Program-made: the position numbers and the translations under genes | Notes under the pieces: generated by a model | The model's database searches: none | What the model saw: only the letters and a program-made list of their open reading frames with translations | Told to the model about the DNA's origin: nothing | Origin: Pseudomonas kielensis | GTDB lineage: Bacteria; Pseudomonadota; Gammaproteobacteria; Pseudomonadales; Pseudomonadaceae | Assembly (NCBI RefSeq): GCF_014236655.1 | Contig: NZ_JACMYG010000021.1 | Span: 1-64,000 of the forward strand | DNA: 64,000 nucleotides | Direction: 5' to 3' | Shown: piece after piece, positions 17,137 through 27,193 of the stretch | How positions within the stretch are numbered: position 1 is the first letter of the stretch | How the letters are laid out: every line of letters begins with the position of its first letter

Positions 17137-17162
17137 CTTGTAATAAGCTTATGCGCCCTTAT
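17137..17162 (+). promoter_or_regulatory. Candidate sigma-32 heat-shock promoter of groESL
   Basis: CTTGTAA (17137-17143) and CCCTTAT (17156-17162) are separated by 12 bases, close to the RpoH pattern CTTGAAA-N11-16-CCCCATNT. It lies about 140 bases before groES. The -10 match is imperfect, so this is a candidate only. Confidence 0.45.
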
Positions 17163-17182
17163 GTAACGGTCACCGCAAGGTT

Positions 17183-17201
17183 TCTGGTGGTGACCACCAG
17201 A
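17183..17201 (+). promoter_or_regulatory. Hairpin in the groESL leader
   Basis: TCTGGTGG and CCACCAGA form a perfect 8-bp stem with a three-base loop in the presumed 5' untranslated region, about 100 bases before groES. There is no T-run, so it is not a terminator. It is not a CIRCE element (no TTAGCACTC arms). Confidence 0.5.
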
Positions 17202-17304
17202 CAGACTTCCGCGACTCGCTCGACGAGCCGCAACCGGCACCGCCGGAAATTAACCCCGCCGGGACTACACCGGCCGCTGAAACTACAATTAGGAGAGATC
17301 GACA

Positions 17305-17598
17305 ATGAAGCTTCGTCCTCTGCATGACCGCGTCGTCATCCGTCGCAGCGAAGAAGAAAAGAAAACCGCCGGCGGTATCGTTCTGCCAGGTTCGGCTGCT
17401 GAAAAAGCCAACAGTGGCGAGATCCTCGCTGTGGGTACCGGCCGCGTGCTGGACAACGGTGAAGTGCGTGCGCTGGCCGTGAAAGTGGGTGACAAGGTTG
17501 TGTTCGGCCCGTACTCGGGCAGCAACACCGTGAAAGTCGACGGCGAAGACCTGCTGGTAATGGCTGAGAACGAGATTCTCGCTGTTATCGAAGGCTAA
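17305..17598 (+). CDS. groES: Co-chaperonin GroES
   Basis: 97-residue heptameric lid of the GroEL folding chamber. MKLRPLHDRVVIRRSEEE is the family N-terminus. The mobile loop is KTAGGIVLPGSAAEK (about 20-34), and DLLVMAENEILAVIE ends the chain. A strong ribosome-binding site, TTAGGAGAG, precedes the ATG. Co-transcribed with groEL after 52 bases. Confidence 0.98.
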   Translation: MKLRPLHDRVVIRRSEEEKKTAGGIVLPGSAAEKANSGEILAVGTGRVLDNGEVRALAVKVGDKVVFGPYSGSNTVKVDGEDLLVMAENEILAVIEG

Positions 17599-17650
17599 GA
17601 CCCCTCGTTCATTTTCCCGCGACTACTCAAGTATTTAAGGAATATCGATC

Positions 17651-19294
<1,644 letters not shown>

Positions 19295-19325
19295 GCCAGC
19301 CTTACCCCGTACGAGCTACACCTGT

Positions 19326-19361
19326 AAAAAACCCCGCCTGCGCAAGCAGGCGGGGTTTTTT
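19326..19361. terminator. Bidirectional terminator between groEL and the PAP2 gene
   Basis: AAAAAACCCCGCCTGC-GCAA-GCAGGCGGGGTTTTTT is a perfect stem flanked by A and T runs on either side, so it serves both converging genes. Confidence 0.92.
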
Positions 19362-19374
19362 ATTGCCCCTCGAA

Positions 19375-20118
19375 TCAGGCGTTGACGGCTTGTGCCTTGG
19401 CAACCGGCTCGGCCTTGCTCGCCGGGCGATACAGCACGTAGTAGTACGCGCCCAGGCAAATCAGCCAGCAGAACACTGCCGTCCACACGTTGTGGGAGAA
19501 AAAGTGGGCGCCCTGCATCATGCGGCTGACGGAAAACACCGTGCCCAGGCCAAACGCAAAGAGGAACGCGGCGCGGGCCAGTTTCGGGCGGCGGTCGCGC
19601 AACACGAAAAACAGCGCGAACAAGGCAAAGCCGGTGGCTGCATGACCGCCGGGCCAGCAACGTCCCGGCTTGTCGGTGGCCGGACGCGGGCTGAGCAGTT
19701 CGCTGTAGGTCTCCTTGCCACCGAACTCCTTCAGGCTCCAGGGGCACTGCACTGCGGTCACGGCCTTGACCGGCGTGACAAAGGCCGTGGCCAGCCCCAG
19801 CGACAGCACCAGGCAGCCCAGTTCGCGCTGGAACGGCTTGAGCCGTGCGATCAAGAACGAAAAGACAAACCCGATCAACGCCAGCACCGAGAAAACGATG
19901 ACCACTTGCTTGGCCCGGTCATGCAGGATGTTTTCCAGGAAGTAGCTGTGGCGACCGATAAACCCTCCGGCGTCGGGGTCGTAGAACAGTTGGGCCAGGC
20001 TCATGTCCAGGGACGTCAGCTCAAGCAGCAGCAGAGTGACCGCCACGACAGCGGGAATCCCCAGGCAGAGCCAGGCATTCAAGGGGCGGGAGGCGGGGCG
20101 CGAAAGGGTCAGAGGCAT
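19375..20118 (-). CDS. PAP2-family membrane phosphatase
   Basis: 247-residue polytopic protein of the phosphatidic-acid phosphatase 2 superfamily. The second motif is CWPGGHAATGF (GH-type PSGH) and the third SRMMQGAHFFSHNVW, with catalytic His residues; an RP pair in SELLSPRP fits motif one. Members remove phosphate from lipid or lipid A headgroups in the periplasm. It is divergent from colR, and a ColR-box-like sequence lies 87 bases before its start, so control by ColRS in membrane remodelling is likely. The ATG at 20118 was chosen as start; upstream codons are non-family. Confidence 0.85.
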   Translation of the reverse strand: MPLTLSRPASRPLNAWLCLGIPAVVAVTLLLLELTSLDMSLAQLFYDPDAGGFIGRHSYFLENILHDRAKQVVIVFSVLALIGFVFSFLIARLKPFQRELGCLVLSLGLATAFVTPVKAVTAVQCPWSLKEFGGKETYSELLSPRPATDKPGRCWPGGHAATGFALFALFFVLRDRRPKLARAAFLFAFGLGTVFSVSRMMQGAHFFSHNVWTAVFCWLICLGAYYYVLYRPASKAEPVAKAQAVNA

Positions 20119-20204
20119 CGGGCGATCCTGAGGGTGTGGAAAGGTCCAGCGGCAAGCAGCGCACCAGTCTGCGCCCGCTAGCGTGGGCCTGGTGTGAATA
20201 ACGG

Positions 20205-20220
20205 GTGAAAAATTCGTGAG
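20205..20220 (-). promoter_or_regulatory. ColR-box-like site before the PAP2 gene
   Basis: Read on the minus strand the site is CTCACGAATTTTTCAC. It matches 15 of 16 positions of the ColR consensus YYNASNNYTTTTTCAC that I recall from P. putida work; the mismatch is A for Y just before the T-run. Confidence 0.55.
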
Positions 20221-20327
20221 CGGTTTTCGCCCGGATCTGTCCCGGCACACAACCCTGGCCCTGAGCCCCGCCAGGCCTTAAGCTGCGCGAGCCAAGACGG
20301 CCGTTACTGTGTACGGAGCAAATACCC

Positions 20328-21011
20328 ATGCGAATTCTATTGGTTGAAGATAACCGCGATATCCTTGCCAACCTGGCGGATTACCTGGGGCTCAAAGGCT
20401 ATACCGTGGATTGCGCGCAGGACGGCTTGTCGGGTCTGCACCTGGCGGCCACCGAGCATTACGACCTGATCGTGCTCGACATCATGCTGCCCGGCATCGA
20501 CGGCTACACCCTGTGCAAGCGCCTGCGCGAAGATGCCCGGCGTGATACCCCGGTGATTATGCTGACCGCCCGTGACCAACTGGATGACCGGCTGCAGGGC
20601 TTCAAGTCCGGCGCCGACGATTACCTGGTCAAACCCTTTGCCCTGTCCGAACTGGCCGCGCGCATCGAAGCGGTGATGCGCCGCACCCAGGGCGGAGGGC
20701 GGCGTGCCTTGCAGGTCGGCGACCTCAGCTATGACCTGGACACCCTGGAAGTGACGCGCGAAGGCCGCCTGCTGAAACTCAACCCGGTCGGCCTCAAGCT
20801 GCTGGCGGTGCTGATGCAGAAAAGCCCCCATGTGCTGCGACGCGAAATTCTCGAAGAGGCCCTGTGGGGCGATGATTGCCCGGACAGCGACAGCCTGCGC
20901 AGTCATGTCCACCAGTTGCGCCAGGTGATCGACAAACCCTTTGCCAAGCCGTTGCTGCAGACCGTGCATGGTGTCGGTTATCGCTTGGCCGAGGGGCGTG
21001 ATGGAGTTTAA
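20328..21011 (+). CDS. colR: Response regulator ColR
   Basis: 227-residue OmpR-type regulator. The receiver has the acidic pair E7/D8, phosphoacceptor D51 (LIVLDIMLPG), the Thr of MLTARD and Lys of YLVKPFA; the C-terminal winged helix carries LRREILEEALWG and SLRSHVHQLRQVIDKPF. It pairs with the overlapping sensor gene colS. ColRS controls outer-membrane integrity, metal tolerance and root colonisation in pseudomonads. Identity rests on gene order (groEL, PAP2, colR, colS, methyltransferase, inaA-like) as in P. aeruginosa and on ColR boxes on both sides. Confidence 0.93.
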   Translation: MRILLVEDNRDILANLADYLGLKGYTVDCAQDGLSGLHLAATEHYDLIVLDIMLPGIDGYTLCKRLREDARRDTPVIMLTARDQLDDRLQGFKSGADDYLVKPFALSELAARIEAVMRRTQGGGRRALQVGDLSYDLDTLEVTREGRLLKLNPVGLKLLAVLMQKSPHVLRREILEEALWGDDCPDSDSLRSHVHQLRQVIDKPFAKPLLQTVHGVGYRLAEGRDGV

Positions 21012-22281
21012 GCAGAGCCTTGCCCAGCGGATCATCATCGCCTTTGCCCTGATGAGTGCACTGGTGGCGGGGGCTTTTGCCATGGGCATCGTGGCCACCG
21101 TACACCTGGTTGAAGAAAAACTGATTTCCGCCGGCCTTGGGGGCGACCTCCAGCGTTTGCTGCTGATGGACAACATGTCCGAGTGGAGCCATCGGCCGGA
21201 GCCCGACCAGTTGTTCTATTTCAGCGGCGGTCCGGGTGACTTCGAGTTACCCAGGGACTTGCGGCACCTGGGTGCGGGTTTCCACGAGGTATTTCGCGAG
21301 CAACTGTCGTACCACGCGATGGTGGAAATCGTCGACGGTCGGCATTACGTGCTGCTGCAGGACCAGAGCGATTTCGAAGAGCGCGAGCGAGTGCTGTTTG
21401 CCGTGGTGCTGGTCGGCTTCGTATTGAGCCTGGCGCTGGCGGTGTTCCTCGGCTGGGTCCTGGCGCGCAAGGTGATGGCGCCGGTGGTGCGCCTGGCCCG
21501 TCAGGTCCGGCACCGCGACCAATTGCTGGGCCTGGCCCCACCGCTGGCACCGGACTATGCCGCCGATGAAGTCGGCGAGCTGGCAGTGGCCTTCGATGCA
21601 ACCCTGGGCCGGCTGCGCCAGGCATTGAACCGCGAGCGGCTGTTTACCAGCGACGTCAGTCACGAGTTGCGCACACCGCTGATGGTCCTCGCCAGCTCCT
21701 GCGAACTGCTGCTGGAGAACCCTGCCATCGACCAGCGCGGCCGCGCTCAGGTCGAGCGCATTGCACGTGCCTGCGAGGAGATGCGCGAGCTGGTCCAGAC
21801 CTTCCTGATGCTCGCCCGGGCCCAGCATGAAGCCGCTGGCATGTCGCCACAGGTGACCTTGCAGCAGGTGACCGAGGACCTGCTCGGCCTGTGGCGCGAG
21901 CCGATTGAAGCCAAGGGCCTGCAATTGATCCTTGAGCCCGGCCAGCCGCTGCCAATGCGCTACAACGCGACCTTGCTGCACGCCGTCATGGGTAACCTGT
22001 TGCGTAATGCGTTGCACTACACCGACAGCGGCTTTATCCGTCTGACCCTGCTGCCCACCGGGTTCCTGGTGGAAGACAGTGGCGTGGGCATTCCCGAGGA
22101 GAAACGCGAGGCGATGTTCGAGCCCTTTGTCCGTGGCTCGGAAAATCGAGGTGAAGGCCTGGGGCTTGGCCTGTCGCTGGTACAGCGGATTTGTGAAAAC
22201 CAGGGCTGGAGCGTCAGCCTCACCACCCGGGAGCCAACCGGCTGCCGGTTCCAGGTCGAACTGTCGCCGATCAGCGTTTGA
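21001..22281 (+). CDS. colS: Sensor histidine kinase ColS
   Basis: 426-residue kinase: membrane helices at about 11-33 and 134-156 flank a periplasmic loop of about 100 residues. The loop contains E96 and the ExxE motif E126-E-R-E129, the type of site reported for Fe(III)/Zn sensing by P. putida ColS. HAMP linker, then FTSDVSHELRTPL with phospho-His H221, N box NLLRNALHYT, and G boxes DSGVGIP and GEGLGLGLSLV. The ATG at 21001 lies within the colR end (11-base overlap), so the two are coupled. Confidence 0.93.
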   Translation: MEFKQSLAQRIIIAFALMSALVAGAFAMGIVATVHLVEEKLISAGLGGDLQRLLLMDNMSEWSHRPEPDQLFYFSGGPGDFELPRDLRHLGAGFHEVFREQLSYHAMVEIVDGRHYVLLQDQSDFEERERVLFAVVLVGFVLSLALAVFLGWVLARKVMAPVVRLARQVRHRDQLLGLAPPLAPDYAADEVGELAVAFDATLGRLRQALNRERLFTSDVSHELRTPLMVLASSCELLLENPAIDQRGRAQVERIARACEEMRELVQTFLMLARAQHEAAGMSPQVTLQQVTEDLLGLWREPIEAKGLQLILEPGQPLPMRYNATLLHAVMGNLLRNALHYTDSGFIRLTLLPTGFLVEDSGVGIPEEKREAMFEPFVRGSENRGEGLGLGLSLVQRICENQGWSVSLTTREPTGCRFQVELSPISV

Positions 22282-22378
22282 GCCCTGCTAGGACGGGGCT
22301 TGTAGGCTTTTTCCTACTCTGGCGTGGGGGTGTGCTGAAATTCAGGTTGTAAAATTCTGTAATACTTAAGGGCTTTTT

Positions 22379-22394
22379 CTAACGATTTTTTCAC
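22379..22394 (+). promoter_or_regulatory. ColR-box before the methyltransferase gene
   Basis: CTAACGATTTTTTCAC matches all 16 positions of the recalled ColR consensus YYNASNNYTTTTTCAC. It sits 68 bases before the start of the methyltransferase gene that follows colS. Confidence 0.65.
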
Positions 22395-22461
22395 AATTGG
22401 ATGACCTGGAACTCACACCCCGCTCCCTAAGGTGGCTGTCATCAGTTCTGGAGAGATGATG

Positions 22462-23130
22462 ATGGACGACCCGATCAAGCTCGAATTTTCCGAGAAGTAC
22501 GACGACGAACACGCCAAGCGCTATCTGCGCAAGCACAAGGATGGTCTCGGCCGCCAACTGTCGCACAAGCGTGATTTGCAGCTGGCGCGCACCGCACTCA
22601 AGCGTGTCGGGGAGCCGGGCCTGGTCCTGGACCTGCCCTGCGGTGCCGGGCGTTTCTGGCCGATGCTGGCGGAAAAATCCAACCGAGTGATCATTGGCGC
22701 CGACAACTCTGCCTCGATGGTCAAGATCGCCACCCAGGCCCAACCGGCCAATGTGGTGGAACGGGTACGTCCTTTGCAGACGTCTGCATTCGACATCGCA
22801 TTGCCCGACAACTCCGTAGACAGCATTTTCTGCATGCGTTTGCTTCACCACATCGGCGAGGCCGAGCATCGGCTGGCTATCTTGCGGGAATTCCAGCGGG
22901 TTACCCGTGACAGCGTGATCCTGTCGTTGTGGGTCGATGGCAATTTCAAGGCCTGGAAACGCAAGCGTGCCGAGAAAGAGCGTGCGCAGGAGGGTTACCA
23001 GAACCGCTTTGTGTTACCGGCGGCTACGGTCGAAGCCGAGTTTGAACAAGCCGGTTTCCGCGTTCAGGAACATTTGGACTTCATTCCGCTCTACGCCATG
23101 TGGCGCGTTTATATTTTGCGAAAGAGGTAA
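22462..23130 (+). CDS. Class I SAM-dependent methyltransferase of the ColRS locus
   Basis: 222-residue Rossmann methyltransferase: motif I LVLDLPCGAGRFWPML, acidic motif II GADNS, motif IV DSIFCMRLLHHI. Three in-frame ATGs occur at 22456, 22459 and 22462; GGAG at 22450 is best spaced for the third. An equivalent gene follows colS in P. fluorescens WCS365 (orf222), where it is ColRS-controlled and linked to outer-membrane function; that identification rests on memory and the equal length. The target is unknown, with LPS or a small envelope component most likely. Confidence 0.85.
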   Translation: MDDPIKLEFSEKYDDEHAKRYLRKHKDGLGRQLSHKRDLQLARTALKRVGEPGLVLDLPCGAGRFWPMLAEKSNRVIIGADNSASMVKIATQAQPANVVERVRPLQTSAFDIALPDNSVDSIFCMRLLHHIGEAEHRLAILREFQRVTRDSVILSLWVDGNFKAWKRKRAEKERAQEGYQNRFVLPAATVEAEFEQAGFRVQEHLDFIPLYAMWRVYILRKR

Positions 23131-23134
23131 CAGC

Positions 23135-23848
23135 ATGGCAGTTCAACAGGTTTCGGATGCGCAGGGCGCGCCTGAAGATCGCTTTGATTACTTCTGGAGC
23201 CAACGTGGCGAATGGGTAGAAGAACCCAACGTCCGGCGTGGCGGTGAAAGTGGCGTCCAGCGTATCCATGGACCTAATGGCCAACTGCTGTATGCCAAGC
23301 GCCAGACCGGGCATATCTACCGTAGCTGGTTGCACCCTTTCGGGCGCCCCACCGTGCTGCGCGAGCTGGATGCGCTGACGGGGCTGCACAAGCTCAACGT
23401 GCGAGTACCGCAAATCGTCTTCTGTGGTGCGCAGCGCGACCCGGTGCATCAGTGGCGAGCGCTGCTGGTGACTCAGGCACTGGATGGCTTTGTCGAGATC
23501 GAAGACTGGTACGCCAGTGGCGGTCGCGAGCGTCACGGCGAGGCTTTCCATGAGCAGGTCCTGCAGGACCTGGCGCAGAACCTGGCGCGCATGCACAAGG
23601 GCCGTTGGCAGCACAGCTGCCTGTACATCAAGCATATTTTTGTGCGGGTAACGGGAGAGGGCGCAGCGGCCAAGGCCGAGATCGCCCTGCTGGACCTGGA
23701 GAAGTGCCGCCAGCGTCTGCTGAGCACCCAGGCAGCGGCCCACGACATGAAGCAACTGCGTCGCCACTCGTCGTGGAACGCGGCGGATTGGGACAAACTC
23801 GTCTACTTTTATAAGACGGCGTTTGGCAGCGCTATCAAGGGTTTATAG
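23135..23848 (+). CDS. InaA/WaaP-family lipopolysaccharide kinase
   Basis: 237-residue protein kinase-like fold of the Kdo/WaaP group. It has a lipid-A-core kinase pattern: LLYAKRQTGHIYRSW (nucleotide Lys region), LARMHKGRWQHSCLYIKHIFVRV (catalytic-loop region), and IALLDLEKCRQR holding the metal-binding Asp. It is most similar to InaA/WapQ heptose kinases. The start lies four bases after the methyltransferase stop, so the two form one operon likely under ColR. Confidence 0.87.
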   Translation: MAVQQVSDAQGAPEDRFDYFWSQRGEWVEEPNVRRGGESGVQRIHGPNGQLLYAKRQTGHIYRSWLHPFGRPTVLRELDALTGLHKLNVRVPQIVFCGAQRDPVHQWRALLVTQALDGFVEIEDWYASGGRERHGEAFHEQVLQDLAQNLARMHKGRWQHSCLYIKHIFVRVTGEGAAAKAEIALLDLEKCRQRLLSTQAAAHDMKQLRRHSSWNAADWDKLVYFYKTAFGSAIKGL

Positions 23849-23850
23849 CG

Positions 23851-24078
23851 ATGAAACTAGAAATTGCTCGAGGTTTGTTTCTAATAGGAGCCTTGGCAGT
23901 TGCTTCATTGGCGGTGGCGGCTTGGGAGCAGCCCCGCACGCAGGTCCTCAGCGCGGCGCATGGTGACGCGCATTGCCCATTGCCACGGGTGGCGAAAGCC
24001 ACCGCGGCAGTCCATCCCGACAATGATCTGCTGTTGTTCATGTTCGGCATGGCCCAGGGAATGAGACCGCAAAGTTGA
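23851..24078 (+). CDS. Small secreted or membrane-anchored hypothetical protein
   Basis: 75 residues. A strong hydrophobic segment (residues 8-24, LFLIGALAVASLAVAAW) is preceded by MKLEIARG, consistent with a signal peptide or anchor. The remainder, with one Cys and a hydrophobic LLLFMFGMAQGM patch, has no known motif. The ATG follows the kinase stop after two bases, so it belongs to the same transcript and may serve the envelope as well. A terminator follows. Confidence 0.65.
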   Translation: MKLEIARGLFLIGALAVASLAVAAWEQPRTQVLSAAHGDAHCPLPRVAKATAAVHPDNDLLLFMFGMAQGMRPQS

Positions 24079-24096
24079 AAACGATGAAGCCCAAAG

Positions 24097-24124
24097 AAAA
24101 GGCCTCGCAATTGCGAGGCCTTTT
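24097..24124. terminator. Bidirectional terminator between the ColRS operon and mexW
   Basis: AAAAGGCCTCGCAATTGCGAGGCCTTTT is a perfect self-complementary stem with flanking A and T runs, suited to both converging genes. Confidence 0.9.
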
Positions 24125-24141
24125 CTTTTGTGGGATTTCGA

Positions 24142-27100
24142 TCACACGGGCTCGGATGCCTTGTCGGTTTTGGCCAGCAGGGTGTAGACGCACGGCAGCA
24201 CGAACAGAGTGAACAGGGTGCCGATGGACATCCCGGTGGCAATCACCATGCCGATATCAAACCGGCTGACGGCCCCTGCACCTGTGGCAATGATCAACGG
24301 CAGCATGCCGAACACCATGGCCGCGGTGGTCATCAGTACCGGGCGCAGGCGGATGGCGGCCGCTTCCTCGACCGCTTCACGAGGTGACAGGCCCTTGTCC
24401 TTGCGCAGCTGGTTGGCAAATTCGACGATCAGGATCCCGTGCTTGCTGATCAACCCGATCAGGGTCACCAGCCCGACCTGGGTATAGATGTTCATGCTCG
24501 ACCAGCCCAGGAACAACGGGATCAACGCGCCGCAGATCGACAGCGGCACGGTCACCAGGATCACCAGCGGATCGCGGAAACTCTCGAACTGCGCTGCCAG
24601 CACCAGGAAAATGATCGCCAGCGCCAGGGCAAAGGTCACCCATAACGCACTGCCTTCCTGCACGTACTGGCGGGAAGCGCCGGCGTAATCGAAGGCGTAG
24701 CCCGGTGGCGCCTCCTCCAGGGCAATCTGGCGCACGGTTTCAATCGCCTCGCCCATGCTGACCACCGGGAATCCCGAGAGGATCGCCGAGTTCAGTTGCT
24801 GGAACTGGTTCAGTTGCCGCGGACGGGCCCGGTCCTTGACGGTGATCAGGGTCGACAGGGCAAGCAGCTCGCCCTGGGCATTCTTCACGTAGTAGTTGTC
24901 CAGCCAGTCCGGGTTGTCGCGATAGGCCCGTTCCACTTGGGCGATCACCTTGTAACTGCGGCCTTCGATGGTGAACCGATTGATCTCGGCCTCGGCCAGC
25001 AAGGTCGCCAGGGTGGTGCCGAGGTCGAGCATGGACACGCCCATCTGGGCGGCCTTGGCGCGGTCGATGTCGACCACCACTTCCGGCTTGTCGAAGGCCA
25101 GGTCGATATCGACGAAGGCAAACTTGCCGGACTCCAATGCGCGTTTTTTCACCCGGTCGATCACTGCCAGCAGCGACTCATAGTCATTGGCGGTGTTGAT
25201 CACGAACTGGAAGGGCAAGCCTTCACCCGTACCGGGCAGCGAAGGCAGGTTGAAACCGAAGATCTGCAGCCCCGGGATGCGCGACAGCTGGCTCTGGACT
25301 AGCGGCAGGATCTCCATCTGGGTCCGGCTGCGCTCGTTCCAGGGCTTGAGCAGGAAGCCGCCGATGCCCGATTGCACGCCGTTGAAGCCGTTGATCTGGA
25401 AGGAGGAGTAGTACTCGGGGAACTCTTTGAAAATGGTGATGAATTCGTCGGTGTAGGAGTTCAGGTACTCAAGGTTGGTCGGCTGCGGGGCATTGGCAAT
25501 CATGAAAATGATGCCCTGGTCTTCGTCCGGCGCCAGCTCCGACTTGCTGAACGTGAGCAGCACCGGAATCAGGCACAGCACGATCGCCGCGAACACCAGC
25601 ACCACCGGCCGGGTGTTGAGGGTGCCGTGCAACAGGCTCTGGTAGCGCCGCTTGAGCCGTTCGAACAACTGGTCGAGGCGGTGGGCCAGCCCGGATGGGT
25701 TGGGGTCGTGGCGCAGGAGCAGGGCGCACATCATCGGCGACAGCGTCAGGGCGACGATCCCGGAGATCACCACGGCGCCCGCCAGGGTCAGGGCGAACTC
25801 CTTGAACAGCGCTCCGGTCAGCCCCGTCAGGAAGCCGATCGGCGCATACACGGCGGCCAGGGTGATGGTCATCGAGACCACCGGCATGGCGATTTCCCGC
25901 GCGCCCTCGAGCGCTGCGTCCAGCGGGGTCTTGCCTTCCTCGATATGGCGGTGGATGTTCTCCACCACGACGATGGCGTCATCCACCACCAGGCCGATGG
26001 CCAGCACCATGGCCAACAGGGTCAGCAGGTTGATCGAGTAGCCCATCAGTTGCATGAAAAACATCACGCCGATCATCGACAGCGGAATGGTCACCACCGG
26101 GATCACCACCGAACGCAGGGCGCCGAGGAACAGGAACACCACGACGATCACGATCAGCACGGCTTCGAACAGGGTTTTCACCACCTCGTCGATCGACGCC
26201 TGGATAAACAGCGTGGCGTCGTAGGCGATTTCCGCCTTGAGGTTGGGCGGCAGCTGGGACTCCAACTCCGGCATCAGCTTGCGCACTTCCTTGATCACGT
26301 CCAGCGGGTTGGCACCGGGCGTTGGCTTGATCCCGATGTACACCGAGGGTGTGCCGCCAAAGGAGCTGATGCTGTCGTAGTTTTCCGCGCCCATTTCCAC
26401 GCGAGCCACGTCGCTGAGCAGCACCCGGCTGTCGCCATCGACTTTCAGCGGGATCTGGCCGAAGGCTTCGGCGGTTTTCAGTTCAGTGTTGGCGTTGACA
26501 CTGGTGACCACGTACTCGCCCTTGACCTCACCGGCGGCCGACAGGAAGTTGTACTGGCGCACCGCGCTCGTCACGTCGCTGGCGCTCAGGCCAAAACCGG
26601 CGAGCTTGACCGGGTCCAGCCACAGGCGCATGGCAAAGACCTGGTTGCCGAGGATTTCGGCTTCGGCCATGCCGGGCAGGGTCGCAAGCTTGGGCTGGAT
26701 CACGCGCGACAGGTAGTCGGTGATCTGCGGGTTATTCAACTCCTTGCTGAAGAAGCTGATGTACATCAGCACCGAGGCGTCCGCCGCCTCTTTGCTCAGC
26801 ACCGGGTCTTCGGCGTCCTGGGGCAGCTTGTTCTTGACCTCGTTGGCCTTGGCCAGCAACTCGGTGAACAGCCGGTCGCTGTTGGAACCGACGCGCGCGT
26901 AGATCGAGATCACCGAGAAGTTCTGGCGGCTGACCGAGGTCATGTAGTCGATGCCTTCGGCACTGGCCAGGCTTTGCTGCAAGGGCTGGGTGATATAGCC
27001 CTGGATGGTTTCGGCGTTGGCCCCGGGGTATGCGGTGGTCACCGTGATCAGGGCGTTTTCCATCTGTGGGTACTGGCGCAGCGGCAGCTTGCTCCAGGCC

Positions 27101-27180
27101 TGGAAGCCCAGCAGCACGATCAACAGGCTGACCACGGTAGCGAGCACCGGGCGACGGATGAACGGGTCGGTAAAAGCCAT
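24142..27180 (-). CDS. mexW: RND multidrug efflux permease, MexW type
   Basis: 1012-residue proton-driven inner-membrane pump of the HAE1 family. It has the twelve-helix RND plan with two large periplasmic loops; the proton-relay acidic pair is in VLAIGLVVDDAIVVVENI. The N-terminus FTDPFIRRPVLATVVSLL is typical. The place beside the colRS/inaA block and next to a membrane-fusion partner matches mexVW (PA4374-PA4375) of P. aeruginosa. No outer-membrane channel gene accompanies it, so it would use a shared OprM-like channel. Confidence 0.9.
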   Translation of the reverse strand: MAFTDPFIRRPVLATVVSLLIVLLGFQAWSKLPLRQYPQMENALITVTTAYPGANAETIQGYITQPLQQSLASAEGIDYMTSVSRQNFSVISIYARVGSNSDRLFTELLAKANEVKNKLPQDAEDPVLSKEAADASVLMYISFFSKELNNPQITDYLSRVIQPKLATLPGMAEAEILGNQVFAMRLWLDPVKLAGFGLSASDVTSAVRQYNFLSAAGEVKGEYVVTSVNANTELKTAEAFGQIPLKVDGDSRVLLSDVARVEMGAENYDSISSFGGTPSVYIGIKPTPGANPLDVIKEVRKLMPELESQLPPNLKAEIAYDATLFIQASIDEVVKTLFEAVLIVIVVVFLFLGALRSVVIPVVTIPLSMIGVMFFMQLMGYSINLLTLLAMVLAIGLVVDDAIVVVENIHRHIEEGKTPLDAALEGAREIAMPVVSMTITLAAVYAPIGFLTGLTGALFKEFALTLAGAVVISGIVALTLSPMMCALLLRHDPNPSGLAHRLDQLFERLKRRYQSLLHGTLNTRPVVLVFAAIVLCLIPVLLTFSKSELAPDEDQGIIFMIANAPQPTNLEYLNSYTDEFITIFKEFPEYYSSFQINGFNGVQSGIGGFLLKPWNERSRTQMEILPLVQSQLSRIPGLQIFGFNLPSLPGTGEGLPFQFVINTANDYESLLAVIDRVKKRALESGKFAFVDIDLAFDKPEVVVDIDRAKAAQMGVSMLDLGTTLATLLAEAEINRFTIEGRSYKVIAQVERAYRDNPDWLDNYYVKNAQGELLALSTLITVKDRARPRQLNQFQQLNSAILSGFPVVSMGEAIETVRQIALEEAPPGYAFDYAGASRQYVQEGSALWVTFALALAIIFLVLAAQFESFRDPLVILVTVPLSICGALIPLFLGWSSMNIYTQVGLVTLIGLISKHGILIVEFANQLRKDKGLSPREAVEEAAAIRLRPVLMTTAAMVFGMLPLIIATGAGAVSRFDIGMVIATGMSIGTLFTLFVLPCVYTLLAKTDKASEPV

Positions 27181-27193
27181 GGGGATTCCTTGA

